Source of the DNA: Linnemannia schmuckeri
Lineage: Eukaryota > Mortierellomycota > Mortierellomycetes > Mortierellales > Mortierellaceae
Reading direction: 5' to 3'
DNA length: 64,000 nucleotides
Assembly (NCBI GenBank): GCA_029449235.1
Contig: JANATG010000010.1
Location: 620,001 to 684,000, forward strand
Part shown: positions 33,819-46,440 of the stretch, piece after piece
Layout of the letters: the number at the start of each line of letters is the position of its first letter
Position numbering within the stretch: the stretch's first letter is position 1
Position numbers and translations under genes: made by a program
Notes under the pieces: model-generated
What the model was told of the DNA's origin: nothing
What the model saw: only the letters and a program-made list of their open reading frames with translations
The model's database searches: none

Positions 33819-34517
33819 TTTGATTGAGTGTTAAGAAAGGAGGCTCCAATCAGACTGCGCGCGGGCACTTCAAAAACGAAATCTTCTTGTTCTTCTACAC
33901 CAGTTTTGTATTCAATATTAAGGGCCGTTAATTTTTCCATAGGCTTACTTCAGACTGTCGATCCCTGGAGGACTTGTCTTCTTTCTCTATCACAAAGCAA
34001 TTTTTCAGGTGCGCTTGGAAGGTCATGGATAGGATATACATCCATACTGTGTGCCCATGGTGGCAACCCATCCATCGACAGATACTCGATACCGTCTAGA
34101 GGATCTCACTCTCGCCATCAATAATAACTACACAGGAGGATCGTAGTTCACTGTCGGCAGTACTATTTCTCTTTTCTCGCCATCATCGACAGCCTTTGTT
34201 ATGTTTAGAGATGAAGGAATCAGGAGAGATGAGTCAGAGGAGAAATCATCGCCAAAATCTAGTCAAACCTCTGCCCGAGCACTTCTTATCAAAGAGATTG
34301 CCCAGAACCGCTGTTCGTCCGTTTTTCAACGATAACCGTCAACACCCCACTTGTTATATCAAACTGGAATCGAAGAGGACTTCAGGAACTAAACGCAACT
34401 CCACCATAAACAACTTCGCCCAACAATGGCCATCATACGTCTCTACACCCAGTATCAGTTGTCCAGAATCAAGTCAACTCACGCTATATCTTTCAACACC
34501 TTGTATCAATTGTAGAA
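33819..34517. other. Shared upstream region of eS28 and eL31
   Basis: No gene seen. About 700 bases separate the ATGs of two divergently transcribed ribosomal protein genes; a common regulatory region is plausible. I could not single out a motif with confidence. Confidence 0.5.
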
Positions 34518-35254
34518 ATGGCCAAGGAATCCAAGGGTACCAAGCGTTCTACCATCCACGACGTTGTCGCTCGTGAGTACACCATTCACTTGCACAAGCA
34601 CGTCCACGGCAGGTAAATACCTCTTTTCGCATTTGGCAGGAGCAGGCGGGATATCATGGACAGGAACAGTGTACTCTAGTCGTCATTTGCTGAGTAGGAG
34701 GATCATTGAGTAGACCTTGCTGTCAAACGTATTCAAGATGGGCTATGAGAAGTACATAGCACTATGCTTCTCGATAATCTCCGGTTGCCACCCTTTCAGC
34801 TTGTTCAGTCGATCTGTCACAAGAAACAAGCAGCAACTTCAGGAACGACACATCTACAGAAGAACACCCACTACCCCTTTCTCCAAGAAACAACAGTTTT
34901 CTGCACAAATCAACAGCAGAACGTAATCTCTCAAAAACAACAATCCTTACTCTCTTTCCATTTCACCTTGCAACAACAAAAAACAGATCCTTCAAGAAGC
35001 GTGCCCCCCACGCCATCAAGGCTATCAAGGCTTTTGCCCAGAAGACCATGGGTACCTCGGATGTCCGTGTCGATCCCAGCTTGAACAAGCAGATCTGGTC
35101 CAAGGGTATCAAGACCGTCCAGCACCGCATCCGCGTCCGCTTGTCCCGCAAGCGTAACGATGATGAGGAGGCCAAGGAGAAGTTGTACACCTACGTCTCG
35201 TACGTTCCCGTCACCTCCTTCAAGGGTCTCGAGACCCAGGTCTGCGATGAGTAA
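34518..35254 (+). CDS. RPL31: 60S ribosomal protein eL31 (RPL31)
   Basis: Exons are 34518-34612 and 34987-35254 (120 residues; the split Arg codon AG|A follows HVHG). Blocks REYTIHLHKHVHG, FKKRAPHAIKAIKAFA, MGTSDVRVDP, IRVRLSRKRNDDEEA and YVPVTSFKGLET match eL31 throughout and the length is typical. eL31 sits at the peptide exit tunnel of the large subunit. Intron 1 is 374 bases. Codon use is C-ending and biased (GTC, ATC, AAG), as expected for a highly expressed gene. Divergent from eS28. Confidence 0.95.
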
Positions 35255-36078
35255 AGATATTATGTTCTACTAGTATCTTTGTCTATTCCTCCCATTAAAA
35301 ACCCCCCAACGCAAAAAGAAACCTTTTTTTACTGCTCAGTGTTTCCTCTTCGTCCTTTTTGGCTGATCGTTGTTTTCTAATTTGGTGGCGTGGAAATTTT
35401 GATTTGGCACGGTGGTTCGCGTATCACAAGAGAGCACTCATTCTTTTCCCAATGGCTTTTTTGACATAAATCTGCGGACATGGTTAAGTCACTACACCCA
35501 CAGCTGCTTGCTTAATGACCTTGCTGTTGGAAAAAAGGAAGTGTGGGAATCTTCATCATATGCAACTATTTTGCACACACACTCACAATCACAATAGAGA
35601 TATGAACATAAGTTCGAATCGGAATGAACCAATGATGACCAGTTGAGGCAACGTAAACGTCCATCGTTTGGGCACAAGTGCAGGGCGAAATAGGAATATT
35701 TGCCATGCTTTGTACACACACATAGAGGTATATGGTTCAAACTCAAAGCTGAAACCCGTTAGTTGCAAACGCGTCCAAGCAATCAGTCTGTCCAAGAAGG
35801 ATGATCCTTTCTTCCCTTCTCTTCCCCTCCGCGCATTAGTTTTTTCGCTGCTTCGTTATTGCTCTTAAAAAAAGCGACGTCGTACTTCTATCCTCCACCT
35901 CTCCATCCCTTTCCTCTTTAACATTCCCCCCCTCCCCCCCCATTTTGCACTTTTTTCATGCCTAATACCATTTAATCATTTCCAACATCATCCCTTCAGC
36001 ATATCTCTATCTTCTTTTCCTGATACTCCACATCAGCAACCAACAAACCACACGCCAACTCTTGGCCTCGCCTTTGCA
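35255..36078. other. Intergenic region between eL31 and chitin deacetylase 1
   Basis: No gene seen. The last 200 bases are C/T-rich, with a C-run near 35926-35940, and probably form the core promoter and leader of the deacetylase. Confidence 0.5.
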
Positions 36079-37658
36079 ATGGCACTATTATTTGGCAAAA
36101 CACCAAACGCCAAACCGATCCACCGCCAATGGGCTCTTCTTGTGATGATACTATTGACGATGCCTGCACTGACGCAGGCCGTCTTTGCAGCGGCCGCTAA
36201 GAAGCCCACCACAGAGCAAGCCATTAAAATGCTCTCCTCACCCCTCACTCCCAAGGGCAGTGCCAACGTTCACAACATCAACATGAATACCGACAGGCGA
36301 GTCGACTATCACGGCATTATCTACACCAACGACGAACCCGCCGAAGACAAGGCCCTCGAGAATGGAGGAACTGCAGCCGGACCCGGGGCACCCCAGCGCG
36401 AACACGGCGGTCGTGGAAAGAGCAGGATGAACATGGCGCTCTACCCAGCTCGCAACAAGATCCCCGACGTCAATTCTCCACAAGTCAAGGCCTGGGTTGC
36501 GGAAATTGACTGGTCCAAAGTACCCAACATCCCTGTCGCGACCGGTTTGGCTCCTGAGACGCCTCATTTCCCGAAATGCCCTCCTGTCGAAGAGTTAGAC
36601 AGGACAACCTGCTGGTGGTCTTGCTATGGATGCACGGCGCCCACGGATATTATTACCTGTCCTTCGACGAATCAATGGGGGTTAACCTATGATGATGGTC
36701 CTAGCTGGGCGACGAGGAACATGGCCAAGATTTTGTCAGAGAAGAAGTTGACGGCGACGTTCTTTGTTGTGGGGTCCCGTGTGCTTGAATTCCCTGATAT
36801 CTTGCGTGAACAGGTCGCACAGGGTCACCACATCGGCATGCACAGTAAGTTCCATCGACAAATTTTTTCAAATCGCAATTAGGTAACCTTCAAAACGAAT
36901 TTGGATTTTGTGTACCATGGTCGCTCACGTTGACATTCCTTCTTCCTTTCCTTCCATTCAAAGCGTGGTCGCACAGTGGTCTGACCACCTTGACGAACCA
37001 CGAAATTGTCGCCGAGATCCGCTGGACCGAAAAGGCCATCCGCGACGTGACCGGTCTAACCATGAAATACGTCCGCCCACCCTTCGGTGATATCGACAAC
37101 CGTGTCCGTGAGATCCTGCACCAAATGGGTTATACGATCGTTATTTGGACAAAGGGCTGGGACACTAATGATTGGAGGATGCTGATGCACGAGATCCCCG
37201 AACACGATATTATCCAAAACTTCAAGAACGCCCTCGACAACCGTGCCATCATCCGATCGTCGAATGATAAACCTGCCGGGCCAATTACGCTGGAACACGA
37301 TTTGACTAATGATACGGTCCGTGTGTCAAAGACCTTGATCGAAATGGCGACTTCCAAGGGTTTGCAGCCAATTAACATTGCTACATGCCTCGGGGATATG
37401 ACGCCCTATCAACGCGGATCCAAGTTAGGCCCCGGTGGTGCGGTCGAGAAAATTAACGGCGGTGACTCGACGGGTTCGTACAGGGGTATGACCGGTATGG
37501 AAGAACAGGACTACAACACCCCTTCCCAGACTGGCGGTAGGAAGGGTGCCAAGAGCTCTTCTTCTTCTATCAGCGTTACCATCGCTGACCTCCAGCAGTC
37601 TGCAGTCTATGCCGTCATGGGTTTGGCCGCCGTCGCATCTGTTATGTTGACGCTCTAG
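36079..37658 (+). CDS. Chitin deacetylase (NodB/CE4 domain), probably GPI-anchored
   Basis: Exons are 36079-36844 and 36964-37658 (486 residues). A signal peptide with core ALLVMILLTMPALTQAVFA opens the protein. A cysteine-rich CWWSCYGC segment precedes the NodB domain. Motif 1 TYDDGPS carries D205 (predicted base) and D206 (metal ligand). Motif 2 HTWSH carries metal ligands H255 and H259. Motif 3 is RPPFGDID and the late catalytic histidine sits in ITLEHDL. The enzyme removes acetyl groups from cell-wall chitin to make chitosan, abundant in Mucoromycota walls. The C-terminus is a Ser-rich stretch then a hydrophobic tail (VMGLAAVASVMLTL) typical of a GPI signal. The 3' end is convergent with the Tbf1-like gene, 164 bases away. 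Confidence 0.93.
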
Positions 37659-37822
37659 AATATCATCAAACCTACAGCCTACCACTAATTTTCGCACAAC
37701 TATTTCATAATACACGTTCTTGTTTTCTGCATTTTACTATGGTACAATGAATGGAGGAAGATTAAGGAAGAAAAAAAAAAAAAAAAAGGAAAGGCATGCC
37801 GAAGACAAGTCGTATAAAACGC

Positions 37823-40619
37823 TCAGAATCCGCGCTTGGATGAAGAAAACTTGTGCTGGGGGACGGCATCCGCTTTGGCTCTATTGATCATGATGACCTC
37901 CTGTCGGTGCTGGCCCTCATCCGTCTTCTCACGGTACTTGTCCTTCAAGTTGACCTGCGTCCTGTGCTTCAACACATTTCCATGGCGCTCGTCATACGTC
38001 TTGAGCTGCGCCCACCTTACATTCCGCTTCTTCCGTCCCTCGATGTCACCTGGAGTCGGATCATGCAGGAATTTGGGGGCGAGCTCCATCAGCCGATTAA
38101 CTTCTTCGTTGCTCCACGGTCGGTATTTCCGCTTCTCTTTGGGAGGAGATCGATTTTGAAGGATCTGGGAAACACTGATCACCGGAGGTCCGTTCCGGTT
38201 GCTCGGTCCCGCCGATCCACTACTAGAGCTGCTGCTGTTGCTGTTACTGCTATTTTGTCGCATCGCCTTTGCTGCTTCCTGAAGGGCATCCTTTGTTGAC
38301 TGGAAGCGATCAGGTGCAGGAGACTGCGGATTATCGGATAGGGGAGGAGTCGGTACCGATTCCTTCGTGTCCTTTTTCTTTTTGAGCTCTCGGACCGGCA
38401 CATTGTCATCATCATCCTCAAACTCTGACTCGCTCGGCGCCTTGAACACTCTCTTCGTCTTCTTGATGCTGATAAATGGATCCGGTTCCGACTGCTTCAC
38501 CCCCACTCGTTCTGGCGCTAGCAAGGATTTTGCTGGGGGTCCTGCTGCGGGTGCAGTTGTGGTTGACGGTTTGCATCCTGCTGACGATTCTTTCGATGGA
38601 GATTGTCGCTCCGGTTTTGGTACTGGATCTGGTGGCGGTGTCTGTGATGGTACGCGTAGCGGCGACGACATTGGCTGTTTTTCGCTTTGTCGTGCTGCTG
38701 AGGTCTGTTGTGCTCCCGATGTATGCTGTGCTGTTAAAGATTGCTGTGCTGTCGAGGCTTGTAAGTTAATCCTGTAAGGGGCGGCTGCGGCGGTGGATGC
38801 CAAATCAGCGTGCAATGAGTCCTGCACTTGGGTTTTAGCGATCTGGTTTTGGGCCGACATAGAGAGGAGACTTGCTTGGGCAAGATTGTCTGGTCCTGGT
38901 CGAACAAACGAAATGGCCATTCCCCTGGGCTGCCCGCTGCTGCCACTTGAAGCACTTCCACGTGAAGTAGTAGCGTAAGGGTCGTAAACTTGTTTCGACC
39001 GCGAGTATCGTCTCTTCAACGGTTCCTCCTCTTCTTCCTCTTCCTCCTCATCCTCCTCATCTTCGACTTTAACAACCGCGCTCCACTTGTCTGTTTTTCC
39101 TTCAGCATCATCTGTCTTTTCATCGACGCCATTTGCTCTCTCTTCGACATCAGCGGAATTGTCCCCGACCTCACCAGACGGTTTCGAACCTTCCTCAGGT
39201 CCATCTTTGTCCTGACCACTCAACTCTGTGTCTTCCAGCGTGGGAAATTCCAACCTCCGTTCCTCGTGCACCGTCTCCACCTCGTCGTCATGTGTTTCAA
39301 ACCAATCCGAATCAATATCATCCAGGGTAAGCTGTCCTAGTCGTTCGAAATTCCGGTGCAAAGACGCCACTTGGTTATCTCGGATCTCCATCAGGTTGTC
39401 GACAAGACCATCTTCGTTGGCGGGTGGACTGAGTTCCTGAATAGCTACCTCGAGTTGTGCAATAATCAGCCTTAGTGTATTTTGGTATAGTCCGTACAGC
39501 CGATTCGTGTCCTGTGCTGCCTGCGTGGCGATTTCGAACATCCATGTCTAATGTTGCAAGCAGTCCAAAATAAAAGGTTGGCGGTGAGTTGGTATCAATA
39601 TCGGTGTAGTTCGACCAATCGATCAGCAGAGGCTCCCGAGTGGAAACGAAGCTGAAGAGGCCATTCCGTACCATTGCAGAATCTGATATCCGCTCCAAGT
39701 TGACGGTCGTGTTGGGTCTTGTCCTAGTCTTTTGTTCCCACCGCGTTGTTAGGTCCTCTACTGGACTGTAATCTGCCATGTCCTGGCTCTCCCGCATACA
39801 GAGCGCTATCACCTAAAGAAGGTATAGGATAAATGAGAGATATTAATGGCTGCTTTGGAATCTCTACAAGTGCACTCTCGCAGGAATGTGTTTGTCAACA
39901 GCACATCACTGTTGTCCTCAGAAACGAAATAATAACGAGTCAAAAATAACGATGATGCTCCTTACCAGACAGACAATCTGCATCAAAGTCTTCCAGTACA
40001 TTCCCGGATCATCCACTGCAATCGAAGCACTATCGTCAAGCTGCTGTCGAAACATGCGGATATAGCTCGAGAATCCAAGATTGAGGCGTGTCAGATCCAG
40101 GTCCCGCATGAAAAGATCCCGTACCATCACTGCCAGGTCGTGTCGCATGATGAAGTTTTCTTCCAGTCCAAACTCCAGAATATGGTGGTTCTCCAGAAAC
40201 CTGAATTTGGGATCCGGATCCAGAGCTTCCTGTCCTCCTGAGGCAAAAGTGAAAAGAGTTTTAGTTCAATTGTAAAAATGCACAAAATGTAAAATGAAAA
40301 ATTAATGCAGACGCGCGGCGACAAAAAGGAGATTGTAAACACGAATAAAAGCGATACTACGTCCCCTTCATCGTATGTTGTTTTACATAAAACACATACT
40401 GCTGAATCGACCCCATTGATAATCAAGGTCATCGTGCTCAATCTTGAGCTGCAGGATAGGGTCGGTCATAGAGACGTAGCTGTGAAGGAAGACGTAGGTC
40501 CAGGCGTCGAATGCCTTTAGGAGGATGTCCTCATCGGATGAAGAATCCATCACGTCGATGTCCTTTGAGGATGCGGCTGGTTGCTTGTCCCGAGGAGAGG
40601 TCTTCCTGTTGCGGGGCAT
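37823..40619 (-). CDS. Tbf1/TRF-like telomere-repeat binding protein with C-terminal telobox Myb domain
   Basis: Exons are 40400-40619, 39966-40237, 39672-39812 and 37823-39547 (785 residues; junction phases agree, intron 3 least certain). The C-terminus holds one Myb repeat: RPWSNEEVNRLMELAPKFL, RWAQLKTYDERHG, then the telobox HRTQVNLKDKYRE, very like the TQVQLKDK of yeast Tbf1 and the VDLKDKWR of TRF1/2. The N-terminal 300 residues are helical (VMVRDLFMRDLDLTRLNLGF, TLRLIIAQLEVAIQEL) and fit a TRFH-type dimerisation domain, but this is by length and style only. The middle is disordered, with an acidic run, basic KRRYSRSK and Q/S/P-rich stretches. It probably binds TTAGGG-type repeats at telomeres or promoters. 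Confidence 0.8.
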
Positions 40620-40964
40620 TTAGTCGGCTATGTGTCCAGGAGATGCTATGAGGAGAAAAGGAGGAGGAAAAGGAGGAGGAAGTCATTTCCTTCGGGGACG
40701 AGTCGTTTGAAGAAATAAATATCAAGGGTTCCTGTCTCGACAGTCACGCGTCCTCCTCTTTTTGCACCTTAATGTGTAAAATCCTCGTCAACGACGCAGA
40801 GAACTCGTCCACAAGCTCAACGCCCTTCCCTCCATATTCGACAGCATGTACGTCGCCAGTAATGATCGACAAAAAAGAACCACAAAGGGAGCGAATGAAG
40901 TAGTGGTAATGGTCTCAGTAACGTAGGACCCACATAATTTTATTGTGTGAGAGGTTTCCGTAAT

Positions 40965-41826
40965 TTACTTGGAGGCCTTCTTGGCGGGCTTGGCGGACTT
41001 GGCCTGGGCCTTGATGACCTTCTTGACGATCTTCTGCTCCTCGATCAAGAAAGCGCGGACGATTCTGTCACGGACGCAGTTAGCGCAGCGGGAACCACCG
41101 TAAGCACGGTTAACGGTCTTCTGGCGGCGCGAGATGCGGGCGTACTCGGTGGGGCGGAGAGCGGGGACCTAAAATTGATCAAAATTGAAAAAAGTAACAG
41201 CAAAATAGTAGTGAGTATGACTGTGTTCATAGCGCAGAAGGTGGCAAGAGGCGTTGCGCCACCAATTTGGTGCTCCCAGTTCCAGAGCTGATTGGTGATA
41301 GCAGAAGGTCAAGAGTAGAGTATGATTGTGCTGAGCGGTCGGTTTGGTTGTTTGTCGAGCGAGCATTGTTGAAAGATACGCCTGTCGCAAAACGGGTAAA
41401 ACTGATCCCTGTTGGTTGTTGGAAACACAGAAAAACATAAAGGATGTCTCAGACGGAACTCATCGAAGATGTTAAACTCGATTCATCGAATCTCCTGTCC
41501 TGCTCAAACTCGTACTCGCTCTTCGAAAGTCTTCTCTGAACCGCGGCTTCTTTCGGTGTATCCTGCGATGTCAATTGCCGTCCATGCTGCTTCGCTGTAT
41601 CCTCCCAATAATGCCAATTTCTCTGCTGCCGATAACTTGGTCCTTCTTGTTCTTGATAAAAACTTACACCGGGAAGAGCGACACCGCAGTCACCGCACTT
41701 GGGGGCGGTACCGGGCTTCTTCTCATAGAGCCAAGTCAAGCGACCACCGGGGGTCTTGACGACGCGAGTCCTGTTGGACTTGGTGTTGTACGACAAACGG
41801 CGGCGGTAAGTGAGACGCTGAGCCAT
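40965..41826 (-). CDS. RPL34: 60S ribosomal protein eL34 (RPL34)
   Basis: Exons are 41668-41826 and 40965-41168 (120 residues, phase 0 junction GGT|GTC). MAQRLTYRRRLSYNTKSNR opens the protein, then KKPGTAPKCGDCG and GSRCANCVRDRIVRAFLIEEQ; these CxxC pairs form the eL34 zinc site. The tail is Lys/Ala-rich (AKSAKPAKKASK). Size and order match the family. Intron 1 is 499 bases. The gene lies behind the Tbf1-like gene on the same strand, with about 345 bases between them. Confidence 0.95.
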
Positions 41827-44217
41827 CTTCTACAAAAGTGGTCGGAAATAATAAAAGGAACCCCTGTTAGAGACGCTTGTTCGTTGCAACAGTGTTTCCT
41901 GGCGACTTGGAAGAGTGTGGTGTTTGACGAGTCCGCGGATGGAAGGTCTTTTGCGCCTGACTGGAGTATGACTCCTGTTTGCTGAACCGATGAACGCTGT
42001 CGGGGTTGTACGTTAGAGCTGATCAGATGGAAGGTGCCGATGATTCCTCCGTAGAAAAGGTGCATGTTGAGTGCGCTGAAAAATATTTCCATGGGATCCT
42101 ACGTTCTGGATGACAGCGATTCTCCTTGTAGATCTGTTGAAGGCGGCAAAAGTCTTCCCGAAAAAACACTCAAGCGCATACAGCTGGGCTGAACAGTGTG
42201 AAAACAGGGGTACGATCAGGTAGTTTCCCTTTAGACCATCCCTGCACTGTTTGACACAAGATATGTTTGGTCTTTGAATGAAGCTGATCCTGCCTGATGG
42301 GTGATGGGTAATGGGCGATCAAGAGCAAAGGTCGATTTTCTGAATAGTTGTTATCGAGGTTGGTAATTCCTGCATGGCTGGTTTAGTTGATTGTTGGTAA
42401 AGTGTCGATAGGATGAATGGATGGATTGGTCCCGATAGCCTTGGCGGTTGATGGATGATGCCCCGTGTGATTCCCCAGCACAATAATTACAATTATCAAG
42501 TTGGAAAGGAGGGCTTGATTTCTCTGCTCACGGCACTATCAAAAGGCCTAATAGAGTGGCTTATTCTTCTTCATCCGTGACTGTTCGCTGCCACATTTCT
42601 AGCTTTGCCCTCCAGTCGAGTTGACACAAAGGATTGCTCGCGTTTTTCTGCCTGCGCTCCCTCAGCACTTGAACCCACTCAAATGCCTTCTAGGCCTGGT
42701 TTTTCTCTCCGGGCCCAAGGTGTTCACCCGACCCCTCAATCGATCAGGAGAATTTGGTCGCCAACTGGATGCGTTCCGCTTGTGGAGATTCCATTCTTGA
42801 ATGGCACAAATATTTACAGCGACATTTTCCTCAAGCATGCTTCTTTTCATTTTTGTTGTTTTTCTGCTATGTACTTTACCCACTTTTTCTTCCATACTTT
42901 GTCTTGTTCAATGGCCATCTTTATTAGTTGATATTGGACTATCTAAAGTGTATCCTGTATTGTTTCCATGCTTTTCAATTGAAAAACGCCCTTAGTTAAG
43001 TTGTGAAAAAAAAGAGAAAAAGAAAAAGAAAAGGAGGACGCAAAAAAACAGAGGCGTCAGTCGCTGAAAACAACTGCTAGGAATCGCTACTAGAAAGACA
43101 GTTGGTAGGAATCACTCCTGCACCGCACACACAATTCTCTGCAAACGCCTCCGCTCTCTCCAACCCCATCTACCTTCTTGGGCGTTCCTCGACTCAGATC
43201 TATCATTTCTGAAGTTGAACGAATTTGGCTAGTATATCGTAGAGCTCTCTCTTCGTCAGACCTAGAAGAACAACCCAGACATATCGATGCTGAACCTTTT
43301 TAACTCTTTGTTCACGCAAAAGCTACAAGAGAACAGCCACTGTAAAAAATTCTTTTCATTCAATGGTTGAATTCCACTCGTTAATGCTTTTAGGAAGGGT
43401 AACCTAGCAAGTGCAGATCCTAGGTTCTTGCCAGGGTATTGAGGATCTACATCCAAAAAGAATACAAGAATTAGAAAAAAATATCTCTTTTCTCTCTTCC
43501 AGTTAAGTGAGTAGAGTTCTTGTCTGCTCTTATATGTAGCTAAATACATGAGGTCTGTCTAAAGGAATAGGCAACCTTCTCTTTTCCCTCTTTTTCAAGA
43601 TGGAGAAGACGAGCACTTTGCAGAACATTGTTGTTGCAGATGACAGTTGAGTGTGGGTTCAACGAGCGAGGATTCTTATGAGGGTCGGCTGAGGCAGACA
43701 CGTGCGTCGATGGCGCTTTTAAAAGAAGAAAAGATATGAAGGGTATATTCAGGAGGGAGAGGGGGAGGGTCAAGGTGGGCATGGCTCGGAAGGCGGAGTG
43801 AGTCGACTGAAGTGGCTGTTGTTGCTTTTTCTCCTTTTCTTGTTGTTGATGTGTCCTTGCAAGAGGGAGGAATTGAGGATGCGAACAGTTCAGTCGATTA
43901 AAGTGTGAGAATGATCCTGCTTCCTTTTTTTTTTTTTTTTTTTTTTTTTTTTGTGAGTGGGTCGAAAGGGAGGAGAGCAGAGGAGGATTGAGAGGGAAGT
44001 TGGGTAAGAATGAAGAAAGGAAGAGAGGAGAACTGAGGAATGGATGAAGGGACAAGAGTGAAAAATACGGGTTGCGGCAAAAAATGATATCAAAATCAAG
44101 AGAGCAGCTGCCCACACAGACGCATTTTTATTTTCGCGCGTGTGGGAACCACTTCTGGACATATTCTTTCTCACACAAACTCGAAATCAATCTCGCAACA
44201 CAGCACACATTTACGCA
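41827..44217. other. Long gene-free region upstream of eL34
   Basis: About 2.4 kb without a convincing gene. Frames here are short or low-complexity, such as a Lys-run frame made by the T-run at about 43927-43952. A 5' non-coding exon of eL34 could lie here but I cannot place it. Confidence 0.5.
43927..43952. repeat. Poly-T run
   Basis: An uninterrupted T-run of about 26 bases in intergenic DNA. Confidence 0.85.
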
Positions 44218-46259
44218 ATGAGTGCTCTGACATCAACATCAATACAACTGACAGGACTGGAACGACCCTCACCGCTGAATATCCCAAAGTTACTGGATAG
44301 GATCCTCTCGTACCTCGACCCATACGCATTCGGCTGCAACGCTATGCTTGTCTGCTGACAATGGTCCGTCGCTGGCAGTAGATATCTCAAACCCGCAAGT
44401 TACGCCTGGTCGGACTCCTTACAAGTTCATAAGGACCTCAAGCAGATTCTGGAGATGATACCTTGGATGACTCGGCTGCGTTGGCTGTCAGGAGACTCAG
44501 AGAACGTGCCGTACCGCGATGATTACATCAAGCCGCTGGTTTTCCTGTTGGCACGCTGGAGAATGCCGCCGGCAACCCAACGCTTAAAGCCAGGAGATAC
44601 GGTCCTGCGCTGAAACGAATGTACGGAAAGTTGCCAAGAGTTCGTCTTCCTGATACTCCAGGATTATCTATGAATCTACAGAATCGCCTTCCGGATGAAC
44701 CATGGACTCGACTTCAGGTGTTGGAGGTCTGTGGGGGACTTCGGTGTGAATGGTTGGGGTTGCTCTTGCCGCTGCTACCGACCTTGACCAAGTTGACTCT
44801 GAGATCAAACGAGAGATGTTCTACCTTGGTTGACGTCGGACGCATTTTTCGTGGTTGCCCACAGATAGAGTATCTCAATATTTCATTTGTCTTGGAGAGA
44901 GACAGGCTGCCAGGACCATGGCTTTCCTTGGCACCGCAACCCCCCGGTTCCACAGGCTTTTCCTTCACACCTGTATCGCTCAAGTCTTTGGTGCTTGAAA
45001 GGGTGAATTTCGATGGACCTGTCCTCGAGCGCTTTCTTGCACATGCCCCTTGCCTCAAGAAGCTCAGAGTCCTTGACGCAGCGGTCGTAGAGGATTCTTT
45101 AAACCGCCCTTACGACCTCGCCAAGGTTTTCCAACATCTCAAGAGGCTACGTTTGCAACTGGAGTCCTTTCACCTTCCACCGATTATCCATATTTCAAAA
45201 AGAACATGATGTCTCAGCTCATACACAGACCTCGAAAACGAACCTTTTATTCGTGTGATTTCAAGGCCGACCTTCTCCAAACGATTCGCCAGCTGCCCAG
45301 TACCCTCACCACCTCGGAGCTGATATCCAAGGGCACTCTTTACACTGACGACGACCATCCCCCGTCCGCGCTTCATGAATACTTGTGCTCCTCACCGCAT
45401 CTGCTTCACCTCAAGGCTCCCAAGACCTGCAATCCTATCGCGCACATGGATCTTCATGGACGGCTCATCAAGCTACTGGCGCGTCCAGGCATGAATCGCA
45501 AGGTAAAAGGCCACTCTACAAGGGTATCGTATCCTCCTGGGATATGGCGCTGTCGGAATCTGAAGACTCTTCACATCAGGATCTTTTCCCCTGACAGACA
45601 CAACGTTGTGGTGCCAGAACCTTACTCTGAATTTGCTCGAGTCGCCTTTGGGTACATTGCCCGGGTCTGCCCAGACCTTCGCGATCTAACCTTGGGCAAT
45701 GGCAAGTTTCTTCCAAACGCATACCAAGTCACCCGAGTATATCAACCCCCTCTTGACCTGTGCTTATAATGGGGGTTTTGTTTCCTCAAGCATTTGGAGC
45801 GGATCGAGATTGAGAGGTTTACGGAGCGTGCAGCGTTGTCTCCTCCGAACTTTGAGTGGATGCACGAGTTTGGACAGACTGAGGTTAAGAAGGCTGAGAG
45901 ACGAGAGTTGCTGGAAGAGTATGAGATTGATGAGCCATGTACGTCGGAGCGTTGCTGCTGCTGCTGGTGTTTACGACGACTCCAACAGCGGGCCTGATGC
46001 TCACTTTGACTGTACTGGAGTCGATCCGGAATTGCGAGAGGAGCTGCGATACTTAGTGTGGCCTGTCGAGGTGCAGAATTTCTTTGGCGCGCTGGACAAG
46101 CCGGTGACCAAGAATGGTGTTAGCAGTGGTGGAGGAGGATTTGAGTGTCTTCCAGCTCTTCGATACTCATGCATTTGCTCTCCCAGTGGATTTGATCTGC
46201 CACCCGAACAGGATTACAAATGCTTTATCGCTAATGCTTCGTTCACAACATATTATTAA
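44218..46259 (+). pseudogene. F-box/LRR-like protein pseudogene, copy 1
   Basis: The start MSALTSTSIQLTGL is followed by an F-box-like segment (LNIPKLLDRILSYLDPYAFG..LVC). There an in-frame TGA (44356-44358) stands where an Arg is expected before QW. Homology continues (MIPWMTRLRWLSG), shifts frame near 44,560-44,610, runs as leucine-rich segments (LLLPLLPTLTKLTLRSNERC, SLKSLVLERVNFDGP), shifts again near 45,205, meets a TAA at 45,767, and shifts once more near 45,950 before ending at 46,259. F-box proteins recruit substrates to SCF ubiquitin ligases; fungal LRR types are often lineage-specific families. Copy 2 follows directly with parallel structure. Several stops and shifts argue against introns as the explanation. 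Confidence 0.82.
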
Positions 46260-46440
46260 CTGAAGGTTTACAAGAACAAGAATGAACGAAGAAGGGAGCA
46301 TTTGGTTGATCAGCATGTTCTGTACTGCGTGTCCATTAGACATTTTTTTCGCATTTTTGAAAAAAATCGAACCTTAACTAAGACGCGACAAGAGCTATGC
46401 CTTCACGCATGCACATACTCGGAATCTCGCAACTCAACGA

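Noticed and set aside
43540..44115. 191-codon minus-strand frame containing a lysine run
   Set aside because: The lysine run comes from the poly-T tract, the rest is Ser/Pro/His-rich, and no family features are visible.
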